Shown: positions 44,559-52,333 of the stretch, one piece after another
Layout: every line of letters begins with the position of its first letter
How positions within the stretch are numbered: the first letter of the stretch is position 1
Source: JANWJE01 sp044326545
Lineage (GTDB): Bacteria; Chlamydiota; Chlamydiia; Chlamydiales; Parachlamydiaceae
DNA length: 64,000 bases
Direction: 5' to 3'
Assembly (NCBI GenBank): GCA_044326545.1
Contig: JBIRBM010000009.1
Coordinates: 6,442-70,441, forward strand
Translations under genes and position numbers: made by a program
The notes under the pieces: generated by a model
What the model was told of the DNA's origin: nothing
The model's input: only the letters and a program-made list of their open reading frames with translations
Databases searched by the model: none

Positions 44559-45987
44559 ATTTATCCCTGACCTTACACACCTCACAGATGAGGCGATAGA
44601 GAATAAAAACAATCGCAAGAAGAGAAAAAATCGGAAGACAGACAACGCTATAAATGGCTGTGATGATTCGGCGCCAGCGCGATTGATTCACTTGCTCATT
44701 GTTCAGTTTTACCATGATCACCCCCTCTTCAGCCACGAACCCTTTACAATGAGAGAGAAATGGGTTATAATTTTGTTCTCCCAAAACGGAAATCACTTCC
44801 CATTTTCGATTCCAACGACTGCCAACAAAAGGAATAAGGTCCCTGTTCTGCCATAAAATCCTCACCTTAGGAGCTGTTAAATGATCTTCAGTCACAACCT
44901 CTTGAATTAAGCCTTCCCGAAGAGCCGGGGGATTATAAGCGTATCCATAATCAATTTGATTGGCAAACGTCTGCGCAGTCATCGTGACTAATGAACCGCC
45001 CAAGCTCATGCCTGCTAACCGCGCTTTCTTTTGATTGCCCAATTGCTGACCCGTTGCATCATCCAACCATTTTTTTATTTTTTTTTCCCCCATTCTAAAT
45101 GCATACTCTCCCACCGAACAAAAAGGGGTGATATCCGCTAATACAGATAAAAATGCGCCATCATCAGTGGGATAGGTTGTCCCTTTAAACACAAGATGCG
45201 GAGGAGCGATTCTCTCGACATCATCCTTATCATCGTAAACCCCCTTCATCCCGTAAGCATAGATCGGAGATCCCAAAAAAAGCGGGGTCATCGTCATTTT
45301 TTCGATTTTATATCGACAAAGAGACCAATGTCCCTCTATCATTTGGGGAACATTCACCTCTTCTCCCTCTAAGGGAGAAAGATGGGAAAAAATAGAGAGA
45401 AGATAGGCGATGGCCGATTCATACACAAGCGTTTGAGAATTCTCTTCAGGTAAGGCTTTAATTTTATCGTATAAATCAATCATGAGTTGTTTTAAAAGAT
45501 TGCGCCCCTCTTCCAAAATAAGCGGATTTTTTTCAATTAAAATCGCCTTAACCGTCTTGAAATCAGCTAAATCGGTAAAAGAGGGAAGCTTGGCTGAAAT
45601 AAGCGCCTGAAGATGAGGCTCAATTGGAGAAGAGGGAACTTGGTTTTTCACAAATTGAGCTAAGGGAAAGGGATTGCCCACAGCAAGAATCATATTCGAT
45701 ATTTCTTCAGCAATCTGTTCCATTTTTTTCACTGAAAGACTCTTGCCTTCCATCGGATTTTTTATTGCCAAATTAAAACAGGCTGCATCGATTAGGTCGC
45801 CCATTTTATTGTCAATCATGATTCTCTGGCAATCATCAAGATGATTTACCGAGGCAATATAATCAGAAAAAACGTTGTATATGTTTTTTTTAAATGAATG
45901 GCGATGATCACGGGAGGCTTCAATCAAGCCGTGAGAAACATGAAAAACACTTAAATGAGAAAAAAACAATTGATGACTAACCATTGA
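44515..45987 (-). CDS. Lipase-like alpha/beta hydrolase with C-terminal membrane anchor
   Basis: 490 residues from the ATG at 45987. The nucleophile elbow LAGMSLGGSLV places Ser328; NRDLIPFVG and LSHCKGFV downstream supply candidate Asp and His, so a lipase (class 3-like) triad is plausible. The C terminus has a ~22-residue hydrophobic helix (AIYSVVCLPIFSLLAIVFIL) followed by a basic tail (KFNGKKKNQ), as in tail-anchored proteins. A TTG 78 bases upstream would give 516 residues, but a TATAAT lies between the two starts, favouring 45987. Substrate unknown. Overlaps the convergent epimerase gene by 44 bases. Confidence 0.7.
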   Translation of the reverse strand, partial: SMVSHQLFFSHLSVFHVSHGLIEASRDHRHSFKKNIYNVFSDYIASVNHLDDCQRIMIDNKMGDLIDAACFNLAIKNPMEGKSLSVKKMEQIAEEISNMILAVGNPFPLAQFVKNQVPSSPIEPHLQALISAKLPSFTDLADFKTVKAILIEKNPLILEEGRNLLKQLMIDLYDKIKALPEENSQTLVYESAIAYLLSIFSHLSPLEGEEVNVPQMIEGHWSLCRYKIEKMTMTPLFLGSPIYAYGMKGVYDDKDDVERIAPPHLVFKGTTYPTDDGAFLSVLADITPFCSVGEYAFRMGEKKIKKWLDDATGQQLGNQKKARLAGMSLGGSLVTMTAQTFANQIDYGYAYNPPALREGLIQEVVTEDHLTAPKVRILWQNRDLIPFVGSRWNRKWEVISVLGEQNYNPFLSHCKGFVAEEGVIMVKLNNEQVNQSRWRRIITAIYSVVCLPIFSLLAIVFILYRLICEVCKVRDKFNGKKKNQMLYTTE

Positions 45988-46013
45988 TCCACCAAAAAAT
46001 AAAATAATAAGGA

Positions 46014-46019
46014 TTATAG
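46014..46019 (-). promoter_or_regulatory. Putative -10 element of the hydrolase gene
   Basis: Perfect TATAAT on the minus strand, 27 bases before the ATG at 45987; TTTTTA lies 17 bases further upstream as a poor -35. Transcription would start about 20 bases before that ATG, so the upstream TTG start would be outside the message. Confidence 0.45.
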
Positions 46020-46244
46020 CATTATTTATTGTTAATAAAAAATTAAATATTTCATTTAGAAGCAAAATAAAATTAAAAATAACACCTTTAGATTTTAAGG
46101 ATCGTTTGAAACTATTTTATTTACAAATTATATTTATTTATCATAGAATTTCCGCCCTTAGAATCGATATTGAAAAGAGGATCAAAATCGCGTTTTGATC
46201 CTCTTTTGCATACATTCGATAAAAGTTGTATGGGAGCTTATCAA

Positions 46245-46269
46245 CTCACCTTACGCAGCGTAAGGTGAG
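46245..46269. repeat. Dispersed palindromic repeat, ACTCACCTTACG family, core only
   Basis: CTCACCTTACG and its exact complement CGTAAGGTGAG are joined by CAG. Only the outer tips of the longer copies remain. The surrounding spacer (45988-46349) is AT-rich, with the hydrolase promoter at one end and no other gene visible. Confidence 0.65.
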
Positions 46270-46349
46270 AGAATAAATATCATGTTGAGAATTGGCAGCC
46301 AAAAGCAAAGCTTAAAGCAACACATTTACACACCTCAGATAGGAAAGAT

Positions 46350-47186
46350 ATGTCTAATAAAGTCGAACTTACAGCAGTTGGATCAACGATCAATGGGAGT
46401 CTTAGTAGTCTGGCTACAATTTCTCTTTGTCAACCACTTTTTATGCTAAAAAATTCCCTGATGACAGGTAGAGGATTGCCTCGATTTAACTTCACTTTAT
46501 ATAACGGATATTTCGTCAATGTCATCTGTGACCAAACGAATCAACCTCTTGCTTTTACAATCAATAACATTTATAGCACTCGAATATTGGAAGGAAAAAC
46601 GCCAACTTTAATAGAGAGCATTTTAGGAGGATGCATTTCCGGAACGCTGATCTCTCCTTTAAATTCTTTTTGCGAACGGATTATGATTGTCCAACAGCTC
46701 CATCCAGATCCCCAAACCAACAAGGCACTCTCTATTGAACAAGTCATTCAAAAAATATACAGAATAGAAGGAGTCAAAGGATTTGTTAAAGGGGTCGTTC
46801 CAACCATGATCAGAGAAAGCACTAACGCGGCTTGTTTCTTTGGTGTTCAAAAGATTCTTGCCAAAGAATTTGAAGATGTTTTCGAAAATAAAGAAAAAGC
46901 TTCATCTCTCGCGTTTATAACAGCCGGGTTGTGCGCCGGTTTTTTCACCTTTCCATCAGATCTTATTAAAACAATTCTCCAATCTAACTTAGACGGCAAG
47001 GAAAATCACTCTTTTAAAAGAATTAGAGCTGAATTAATCAAACAAGAAGGCTCGAATCTGATGAAACATCTCATCAAAGGTTGTATGGCCAGAACACTTT
47101 TGATGGGTTGCCTTCTTGGCAACTTAGGGTTTGCATCGACCCAGATCCCTAAATATTTACCCGAGATGTTTCATAAACATTCTTAG
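46350..47186 (+). CDS. Mitochondrial carrier family protein (copy 1)
   Basis: 278-residue bacterial member of the eukaryotic mitochondrial carrier (SLC25) family. Three ~90-residue repeats are visible, each with a remnant of the P-x-[DE]-x-x-[KR] signature: P29LFMLK34, P103LNSFCER110 and P202SDLIKT208. The second repeat ends GFVKGVVPTMIREST (144-158) and FFGVQK, matching the family's G-[LF]-x-x-G-x-x-P-x-x-x-R-x pattern; YNGYFVN is the equivalent in repeat 1. Carriers of this kind exchange nucleotides, phosphate or metabolites across the mitochondrial inner membrane; Legionella LncP is a secreted bacterial example. Substrate is not evident. AGGAAAG precedes the ATG. Confidence 0.85.
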   Translation: MSNKVELTAVGSTINGSLSSLATISLCQPLFMLKNSLMTGRGLPRFNFTLYNGYFVNVICDQTNQPLAFTINNIYSTRILEGKTPTLIESILGGCISGTLISPLNSFCERIMIVQQLHPDPQTNKALSIEQVIQKIYRIEGVKGFVKGVVPTMIRESTNAACFFGVQKILAKEFEDVFENKEKASSLAFITAGLCAGFFTFPSDLIKTILQSNLDGKENHSFKRIRAELIKQEGSNLMKHLIKGCMARTLLMGCLLGNLGFASTQIPKYLPEMFHKHS

Positions 47187-47280
47187 AGCGCAATCAGAAA
47201 GGCTAACAAATTGCATTCGAGTTATTTAGGCTTTTCAGGCACGTTCTTCACTCGTATTGTCAAGAGATCCTGCCTCCCCC

Positions 47281-47367
47281 CCACTCACCCCGAGAGGGAG
47301 GGAGAGGATCAAAAGCGATTTAGGCTGAATCCAAAGCTCAAATAGGGCTCCTCGTGCGTAAGAGGGT
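47281..47367. repeat. Dispersed palindromic repeat, ACTCACCTTACG family, diverged copy
   Basis: Left arm CCACTCACCCCGAGAGGGAGG and right arm GGGCTCCTCGTGCGTAAGAGGGTG pair imperfectly, with GCGATTTAGGCTGA inside, the block also found in the copy at 53215. It fills most of the spacer between carrier copy 1 and the next gene. Confidence 0.5.
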
Positions 47368-47394
47368 GTCTAAAACAATCTTCAAGGACAACTT

Positions 47395-48828
47395 ATGATG
47401 TATCTAACACCAAAACAGATAGCAGGCTTTCTTTCCATTTCTTTAGCCGCATATACTTACAAAAAGCAACAGAGAGAAAAGATTGAAACCAAAATCAATC
47501 GTCTTTGCATTCCATTGACAAGCTTTCGCGCTAAAACTAATTCTCCGCGCCCCATCAATACGATTTTGAGAAGATTAGAAAAAGACTTCCATGAATCAAA
47601 AAATGTCACCTTTCATGTTAACGACTTGAAAAGAGTGTTAGAAAAGGAAAATAACCTTCAACACATCGAATGGATAGCGCGCGAAATCCACGATTTCATC
47701 GCAAAGCAAAGATGCATTAGCCCGATCGATGTTCTCGTTAATCATCTATTTTATGACAATCATCCGGGCTCAAAGTCTTTTTCTGAGCTGGATGGAGATA
47801 AACTCCTACAATTAGAGCCGCTTTTTTTGCTCATGAATGATTATTTCTGTAAAATAGAAGACCAGAAGCTCAAGCAGGAGATCAAAATTCTTTTTGCTAA
47901 TTTGCCTTACCGATCAAAGAGGGAAGATTTATCCCATCTTTATTTAGATGAAAAGGAACAATTAGAAATTCTCTTAAGTGAATTGCAAAAAAAAGAGGAT
48001 CGTCTAGTTCAAGAACTCATTGATCGCCTTCAAGCAAAGAAGGCTTATATGAGCGAAAAAGAGTTAGCCTTGATTGAGAAAATGCTTGTCCCTAAAAACG
48101 ACAGCCCCTCTTTTTCGATCCCAACTGAATTAAGCCCCTCTAATAGAACTAAACTTGATGAGGCATTCAAAGCTTATTGTCCGCCAGACAGACATCCAGT
48201 GATGTTGCATTGTTTTAAACAATACGTGAATTTTAAAGAAAAATACCTTCGCGAACTGCCCGAAAGCTCGCTCAAAATCTTACAAAGAACCTCTAAAAGC
48301 AAATCTTTTTTCAAACATCAATTATCCCTCCCAGACGATCAAATTCGGATTCCTTATTGGTACCACGCAACAAACAGCCACTCGATTGAATTCTTAATCT
48401 CATCCCAAATCATTCAAATGTTTGTAAAAAAAAGGGGGGAATCAGGATACACCGGAGCTTGGGTTTCATCGTGTGTGGAATCTCATTTATTTGGAAAATA
48501 TGTCATTGGGCTATCGAAAAATATAGACAAGCTCGATAACGGAGTCGTAAGAAAAAGCTTAATGTTTTCCTCTCAGCGCTGGAGAGGACTCATGGTGTCG
48601 ATTCCCATCAATCATTATGCCTCTGTTTTTTCGATTCCAAACAATCAGGATAAAATAACACAACACGTAACAAAATATCACATGGCTCAATTGCTTTGTG
48701 CAACCCCTCTTTCTTCTTATCCATATAAAATCATTTCTGAAAAACAGCTCTGTTTCATACAAAAACAGGTCACTCAAACTCTTGGCCATCCAAACCTTGC
48801 CCTCGCTTATTGGAAATGGACATCATGA
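47395..48828 (+). CDS. Hypothetical protein with ADP-ribosyltransferase-like segment
   Basis: 477 residues. The N terminus is a short, weakly hydrophobic helix (IAGFLSISLAAYTY) followed by basic KKQQREK, as in signal-anchored proteins. Residues ~40-300 are helical and charged with no recognisable domain. Residues ~318-390 contain WYHATNSHSIEFLI (YHAT at 323-326), GYTGAWVSS (351-359) and FGKYVIGLS, which recall the first two motifs (H and Y/W) of the ART/PARP fold; the expected third acidic motif is not obvious. The assignment is tentative. AAGGA precedes the ATG. Lies between the carrier gene and a tRNA-binding protein gene on the same strand. Confidence 0.5.
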   Translation: MMYLTPKQIAGFLSISLAAYTYKKQQREKIETKINRLCIPLTSFRAKTNSPRPINTILRRLEKDFHESKNVTFHVNDLKRVLEKENNLQHIEWIAREIHDFIAKQRCISPIDVLVNHLFYDNHPGSKSFSELDGDKLLQLEPLFLLMNDYFCKIEDQKLKQEIKILFANLPYRSKREDLSHLYLDEKEQLEILLSELQKKEDRLVQELIDRLQAKKAYMSEKELALIEKMLVPKNDSPSFSIPTELSPSNRTKLDEAFKAYCPPDRHPVMLHCFKQYVNFKEKYLRELPESSLKILQRTSKSKSFFKHQLSLPDDQIRIPYWYHATNSHSIEFLISSQIIQMFVKKRGESGYTGAWVSSCVESHLFGKYVIGLSKNIDKLDNGVVRKSLMFSSQRWRGLMVSIPINHYASVFSIPNNQDKITQHVTKYHMAQLLCATPLSSYPYKIISEKQLCFIQKQVTQTLGHPNLALAYWKWTS

Positions 48829-48967
48829 CATTGTCAATCGATTCAATGGAGACCATTTCATTAATTTCTTGATATTTTCATTAAAAATTTGTTAAGCTCT
48901 TTCCTACTTTTTCTATTTTAGAAAATAGCATGGCGTTAATATTTTTTATTCAAGGAGAAAAAAATCC

Positions 48968-49741
48968 ATGATTCATTCACCTAGACCTATTGAATTCTCC
49001 CTTTTTCAAAAAGTCTGCTTGACAATCGGACAGGTTGTAGAGGTAAAGCAAAATCCTTCAGCACTCCAGGCTGCCTATTTAATGAAGCTGGCATTCAGCG
49101 ACTCTTTAAATCAAGAACACAAGACCTTGTATAAAAAAAATGGATATAGCAGTTCTGCACAGCTATGTGCTAATCACAGGACAGAGGATCTTGTTAACCA
49201 AAAACTCCTTGCCATTATTAATTTTCGAAGAATGCAGATTGGAAAATCAATGTCTGATTGTTTAACAATCGGCGTACAAAAAGACACCGACAATTCGGAG
49301 TTGAAGAAAGCTTCAACAGTATTTGTAAAACCCTCCTCGGATCTTGTTCCATTAGGATCAAAAGTGAGCCTTTTCGCTGAGGAAGAAATTTTTGAGACAA
49401 ATCCGAGAGATTTAAGCTGGGCAGAATTTTCCTGTTTAGATTTGAGAATCGGAACTCTCCTAGAGTGTCAAGGGCTTATCCCCTTATCAGAGACAATCAA
49501 TAAAGTTTTTTTTGGAATTGATCTGGGAGAGGGAGTGAAACGGTGTGTCTCTTTATTACATCATGAAATATCGCCAGATCATTTGATTGGCAAGCAAGTC
49601 TTAGTTTTGACGAATTTAAACGAGGAGGATAAAAGCAAACTATTTGACGCTTCACCCAATGATGTCATCTTATGCACGATTGCGGGACGATCGGTATTAG
49701 AACCTGCCCTCCGTGTAGACAATGGATTCAAACTCGCTTAA
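48968..49741 (+). CDS. Tandem tRNA-binding (CsaA/EMAP-II-like OB) domain protein
   Basis: 257 residues. The C-terminal half (about 150-257) is a clear tRNA-binding OB domain: WAEFSCLDLRIGTLLECQ, FFGIDLGEGVKRCVSLLHH, LIGKQVLVLTNLNEED. The N-terminal half repeats the same plan (IGQVVEVKQNPSAL, then QKLLAIINFRRMQIGKSMSDCLTIG at 78-102), so the protein is an internal duplication of one OB fold. CsaA and Trbp111 work as homodimers of one such domain; here the dimer may be built into one chain. It may act on tRNA, or, like EMAP-II, have an extracellular or host role. AAGGAG lies ten bases before the ATG; the next gene starts 14 bases after the stop. Confidence 0.75.
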   Translation: MIHSPRPIEFSLFQKVCLTIGQVVEVKQNPSALQAAYLMKLAFSDSLNQEHKTLYKKNGYSSSAQLCANHRTEDLVNQKLLAIINFRRMQIGKSMSDCLTIGVQKDTDNSELKKASTVFVKPSSDLVPLGSKVSLFAEEEIFETNPRDLSWAEFSCLDLRIGTLLECQGLIPLSETINKVFFGIDLGEGVKRCVSLLHHEISPDHLIGKQVLVLTNLNEEDKSKLFDASPNDVILCTIAGRSVLEPALRVDNGFKLA

Positions 49742-49755
49742 AAAGGAATGATCAT

Positions 49756-50670
49756 ATGCAAATTTCAAGCATAATCCCTCGGCTGTCCTCTTTTTGTCCA
49801 CACACTTCCCCCCCTTTGCGGTCGCTACATAAGATTGCTAACCCATCTTTAGCTCCCTCTTCTTCTACGAGAGCTTACTCTTCTTTTAGACAAGAGCAGA
49901 ACCTTTTCTCATCGAAAAAATCAGATGAGTTAACCGCTAAATTAAACGAAATAGTGGCTCAACATTTTGCGATCCACCCTTTTGTTAACGGAGTGACTCA
50001 AGATAACGCAAAAAATGTTTTAAAAGGCTATTTTGCAATGTCTCAGGCCTTTCCTTATTTACAAGCAGGAGCGTATAAAGATATAATTATCTCTTCTATT
50101 TTGAAAAATCAACCCATTTCAAAAGAGATTGATGAATCTTTTGTTGTCGGGACATTTTTAAGTTTTGACGAAACCGGAGGAAATTATCTTCTGCGAACAG
50201 AAGGGATCCAAGCGCTTCCAAAGTTGCTGAATACAGAGGATCTTTTTCATGCCTCACTTCTTAGCAAAGATATGCAAGCGATTTTTGGAGAAAACATTCA
50301 ACCCAATTACGAATATCCAACCAACGATTACCTGCTCACTTTATTGAATGGATTAGGTTCTCAAGATCGGATTGAGCGCTGCGCAACCATGGTTGCTTTT
50401 GAAATGCATGCGGGACAGATGATTGAAGCTTTATGGAATGCGTTGCATTCGCTTTATCCGCATCACGCTAAAGACTCTTTGCAATATTTTCAGGTACATG
50501 TAGGAGGAGACGATCCTCAAGAAGAGTATCACAAAATGTTGACGCAAAAAATGGTCGATTCAGCCATCTCTTTCGAGAAAAAGAGGGTCTTTTTAGAGGC
50601 TTTCAAAGAAAAATACGAGAACAATTTTTCTTGGTGCGCCACTCTTTGCGATGTCAACCGAGATAAATAA
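49756..50670 (+). CDS. Haem-oxygenase-fold iron protein with mitochondrial-presequence-like N terminus
   Basis: 305 residues from the ATG at 49756 (AAGGA eight bases upstream). Residues about 55-290 fit the all-helical TenA/PqqC/CADD superfamily of iron-containing redox proteins: candidate metal ligands E139 (SFDETGG), E216 and H218 (AFEMHAG), H248, D252 or E256, and H259 (YFQVHVGGDDPQEEYH). Chlamydia CADD belongs to this fold. The first 46 residues hold no acidic residue and five Arg/Lys, and contain R39-A40-Y41-S42, the classical R-3 mitochondrial processing motif. That N terminus is absent from typical bacterial members. It probably forms a transcription unit with the tRNA-binding protein gene. 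Reaction unknown. Confidence 0.75.
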   Translation: MQISSIIPRLSSFCPHTSPPLRSLHKIANPSLAPSSSTRAYSSFRQEQNLFSSKKSDELTAKLNEIVAQHFAIHPFVNGVTQDNAKNVLKGYFAMSQAFPYLQAGAYKDIIISSILKNQPISKEIDESFVVGTFLSFDETGGNYLLRTEGIQALPKLLNTEDLFHASLLSKDMQAIFGENIQPNYEYPTNDYLLTLLNGLGSQDRIERCATMVAFEMHAGQMIEALWNALHSLYPHHAKDSLQYFQVHVGGDDPQEEYHKMLTQKMVDSAISFEKKRVFLEAFKEKYENNFSWCATLCDVNRDK

Positions 50671-50778
50671 GATCGGTGGCAGGCCATCTCATTCACGCTC
50701 AAACTCCGATCGTTCGGCTCGGCCGACATTCGGATGTTGCGCGTGGATGAGTCGATCAAGACAATCTCAAAAAAAGGC

Positions 50779-50810
50779 TAGGGCGTGTCATCAATTGATG
50801 ACACGCCCTA
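50779..50810. repeat. 32-base perfect palindrome, collapsed copy of the 1066 element
   Basis: TAGGGCGTGTCATCAA is followed directly by its exact reverse complement. The first 19 bases equal the terminal 19 bases of the fold-back at 1066-1231, so this copy is the two ends joined with the interior lost. Both copies are preceded by GC and followed by A. It lies between two convergent genes and might act as a two-way transcription stop, but no T tract follows. Confidence 0.75.
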
Positions 50811-50838
50811 AGAATCTATTGAAAATCTTCCTTCAGAC

Positions 50839-52029
50839 TCACCCAAAAAAATAAAACAAAGCGGAAGCTAAAAATGTGAGAAACACAGGGGTTTTAATTA
50901 TTTTAAATCCTGTGAAGTAATACAGGATATTGAGTAACGTCAACACGATCAAACCAGGATAGCAAATTTGTAAAATGGGACTCAAAAATGCCGCAATATT
51001 TGCAAATCCAAGATTAGCAAAACAGGCTGTAATGGCAAGGGTCGCGATCAGGGCTGTCATTGAAGAAATTTTTTCAGAACAAAGCTCTTTTTGTAAATAA
51101 TCTGCAAAAATCATGGTCAATGTAATGGCTGTGGTCAGGCAAGCAGTCACGATGGCCACTGCGGCAATCAATCCACCTGTTCTGCCAAGCAATTGATGCG
51201 CAATTGAACCTAAAAGCTCTTCGCTAGAAGAATTCGAAATAGCCGATCCGTGATGTGCTGAAATAAAACAAAGTCCTATGTAGGTAAATAACAGCAAAGC
51301 TGCCGCAATAAGACTTGTGAAAAACATTTTTTTAGAAAGCGCTTGTTTACTATTCAAACACCCATCTCCCCTTACCTCTTGTTGAAAATGAGGCAAAACG
51401 ACCGTGGCAAAGAGGAATGCTGCAATGAGGTCCATTGTATTATACCCCCCAAGAAGTCCTTCTAAAAAACTTTCCTTGGCAGACACCGTGACAAGAGGGA
51501 ATGAAGAGCGATCGGCAAAGCCCAAATAAAAAAGAGAGGCTAAACAGAGCAATAATATTGGGGTCAATACAACGCCCAAAACTTGGATCAGATTTTGCCT
51601 TCTAAAACTACAAACAAAAATCAAGAGCGTTGCAATCAAAGTAAACATCGGAAGGGGGATATCTGAAAAGTAGGGTTTTACAATCGCATGCATGAGAGTA
51701 ATTAAACGAGGAATCACGCCAAAAGGACCTAAAATCAGCTGCAACAGGAGAAGAAGAAGAAATCCTGGAAGAGCTCCAATCCGCCCAAAAAAACGCTTGC
51801 AATCCGCATCAAAAAATACCATCCCCGCAAGTCCTAAAAAAGGGACGATAACAGCTGTAAGAGCTAGACCTAGAACAGCATACCACCAGTGAGGACCCAC
51901 AGATTTTCCTATTAATAAAGGAAAAATCAAATTACCGGCACCAAAAAACATGGAGAATAACGCAAACCCTGTCGCGAAAAGATCAAAATTCGCTGCTTTT
52001 ATTTGAGGCATTGTCTGTTTTTCACACAT
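50839..52029 (-). CDS. brnQ: Branched-chain amino acid carrier BrnQ
   Basis: Sodium- or proton-coupled importer of leucine, isoleucine and valine in the inner membrane (LIVCS family). About twelve membrane helices; the N-terminal signature FATGFALFSMFFGAGNLIFP and the LGPFGVIPR motif are typical. The ATG at 52029 has AAGGA six bases upstream and gives 396 residues; an earlier in-frame ATG at 52050 is less well placed. Chlamydiae cannot make these amino acids and depend on uptake. It is convergent with the haem-oxygenase-fold gene. Confidence 0.93.
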   Translation of the reverse strand: MCEKQTMPQIKAANFDLFATGFALFSMFFGAGNLIFPLLIGKSVGPHWWYAVLGLALTAVIVPFLGLAGMVFFDADCKRFFGRIGALPGFLLLLLLQLILGPFGVIPRLITLMHAIVKPYFSDIPLPMFTLIATLLIFVCSFRRQNLIQVLGVVLTPILLLCLASLFYLGFADRSSFPLVTVSAKESFLEGLLGGYNTMDLIAAFLFATVVLPHFQQEVRGDGCLNSKQALSKKMFFTSLIAAALLLFTYIGLCFISAHHGSAISNSSSEELLGSIAHQLLGRTGGLIAAVAIVTACLTTAITLTMIFADYLQKELCSEKISSMTALIATLAITACFANLGFANIAAFLSPILQICYPGLIVLTLLNILYYFTGFKIIKTPVFLTFLASALFYFFG

Positions 52030-52230
52030 TGCCTTTCCTTGCATTTCCATACATCACCACAATTGATTTGCTCATTTTTGACTGGCTCTAGTTTGTACAA
52101 CTGTTTGACAAATTAGAGATGGGAATTTACATTGATTTTTTTTAAAAAAAAAGAAAATTCGGTAAGACTAACATTTTAATGAGGATTGTTGACTCACCCG
52201 GTAGGCCACTTGAGTTTGACAAGAGGCTCT

Positions 52231-52273
52231 TACAACCTGTTCAAAATCATTGGATCAAAGATTTTGAACAGAT
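52231..52273. repeat. Small fold-back, AGAACCTGTTCA family
   Basis: CTGTTCAAAATC (52237-52248) and its exact complement GATTTTGAACAG (52260-52271) pair over an 11-base loop; the flank ACAACCTGTTC matches the end of the elements at 8357, 39880 and 41322. It lies between the divergent... convergent ends region of brnQ upstream sequence and carrier copy 2. Confidence 0.6.
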
Positions 52274-52333
52274 TTTTAGGGACAAAAAGAGCTCTTTGTC
52301 GGCTAGAAACTCTTCAATCGAGTCATCCGGACG

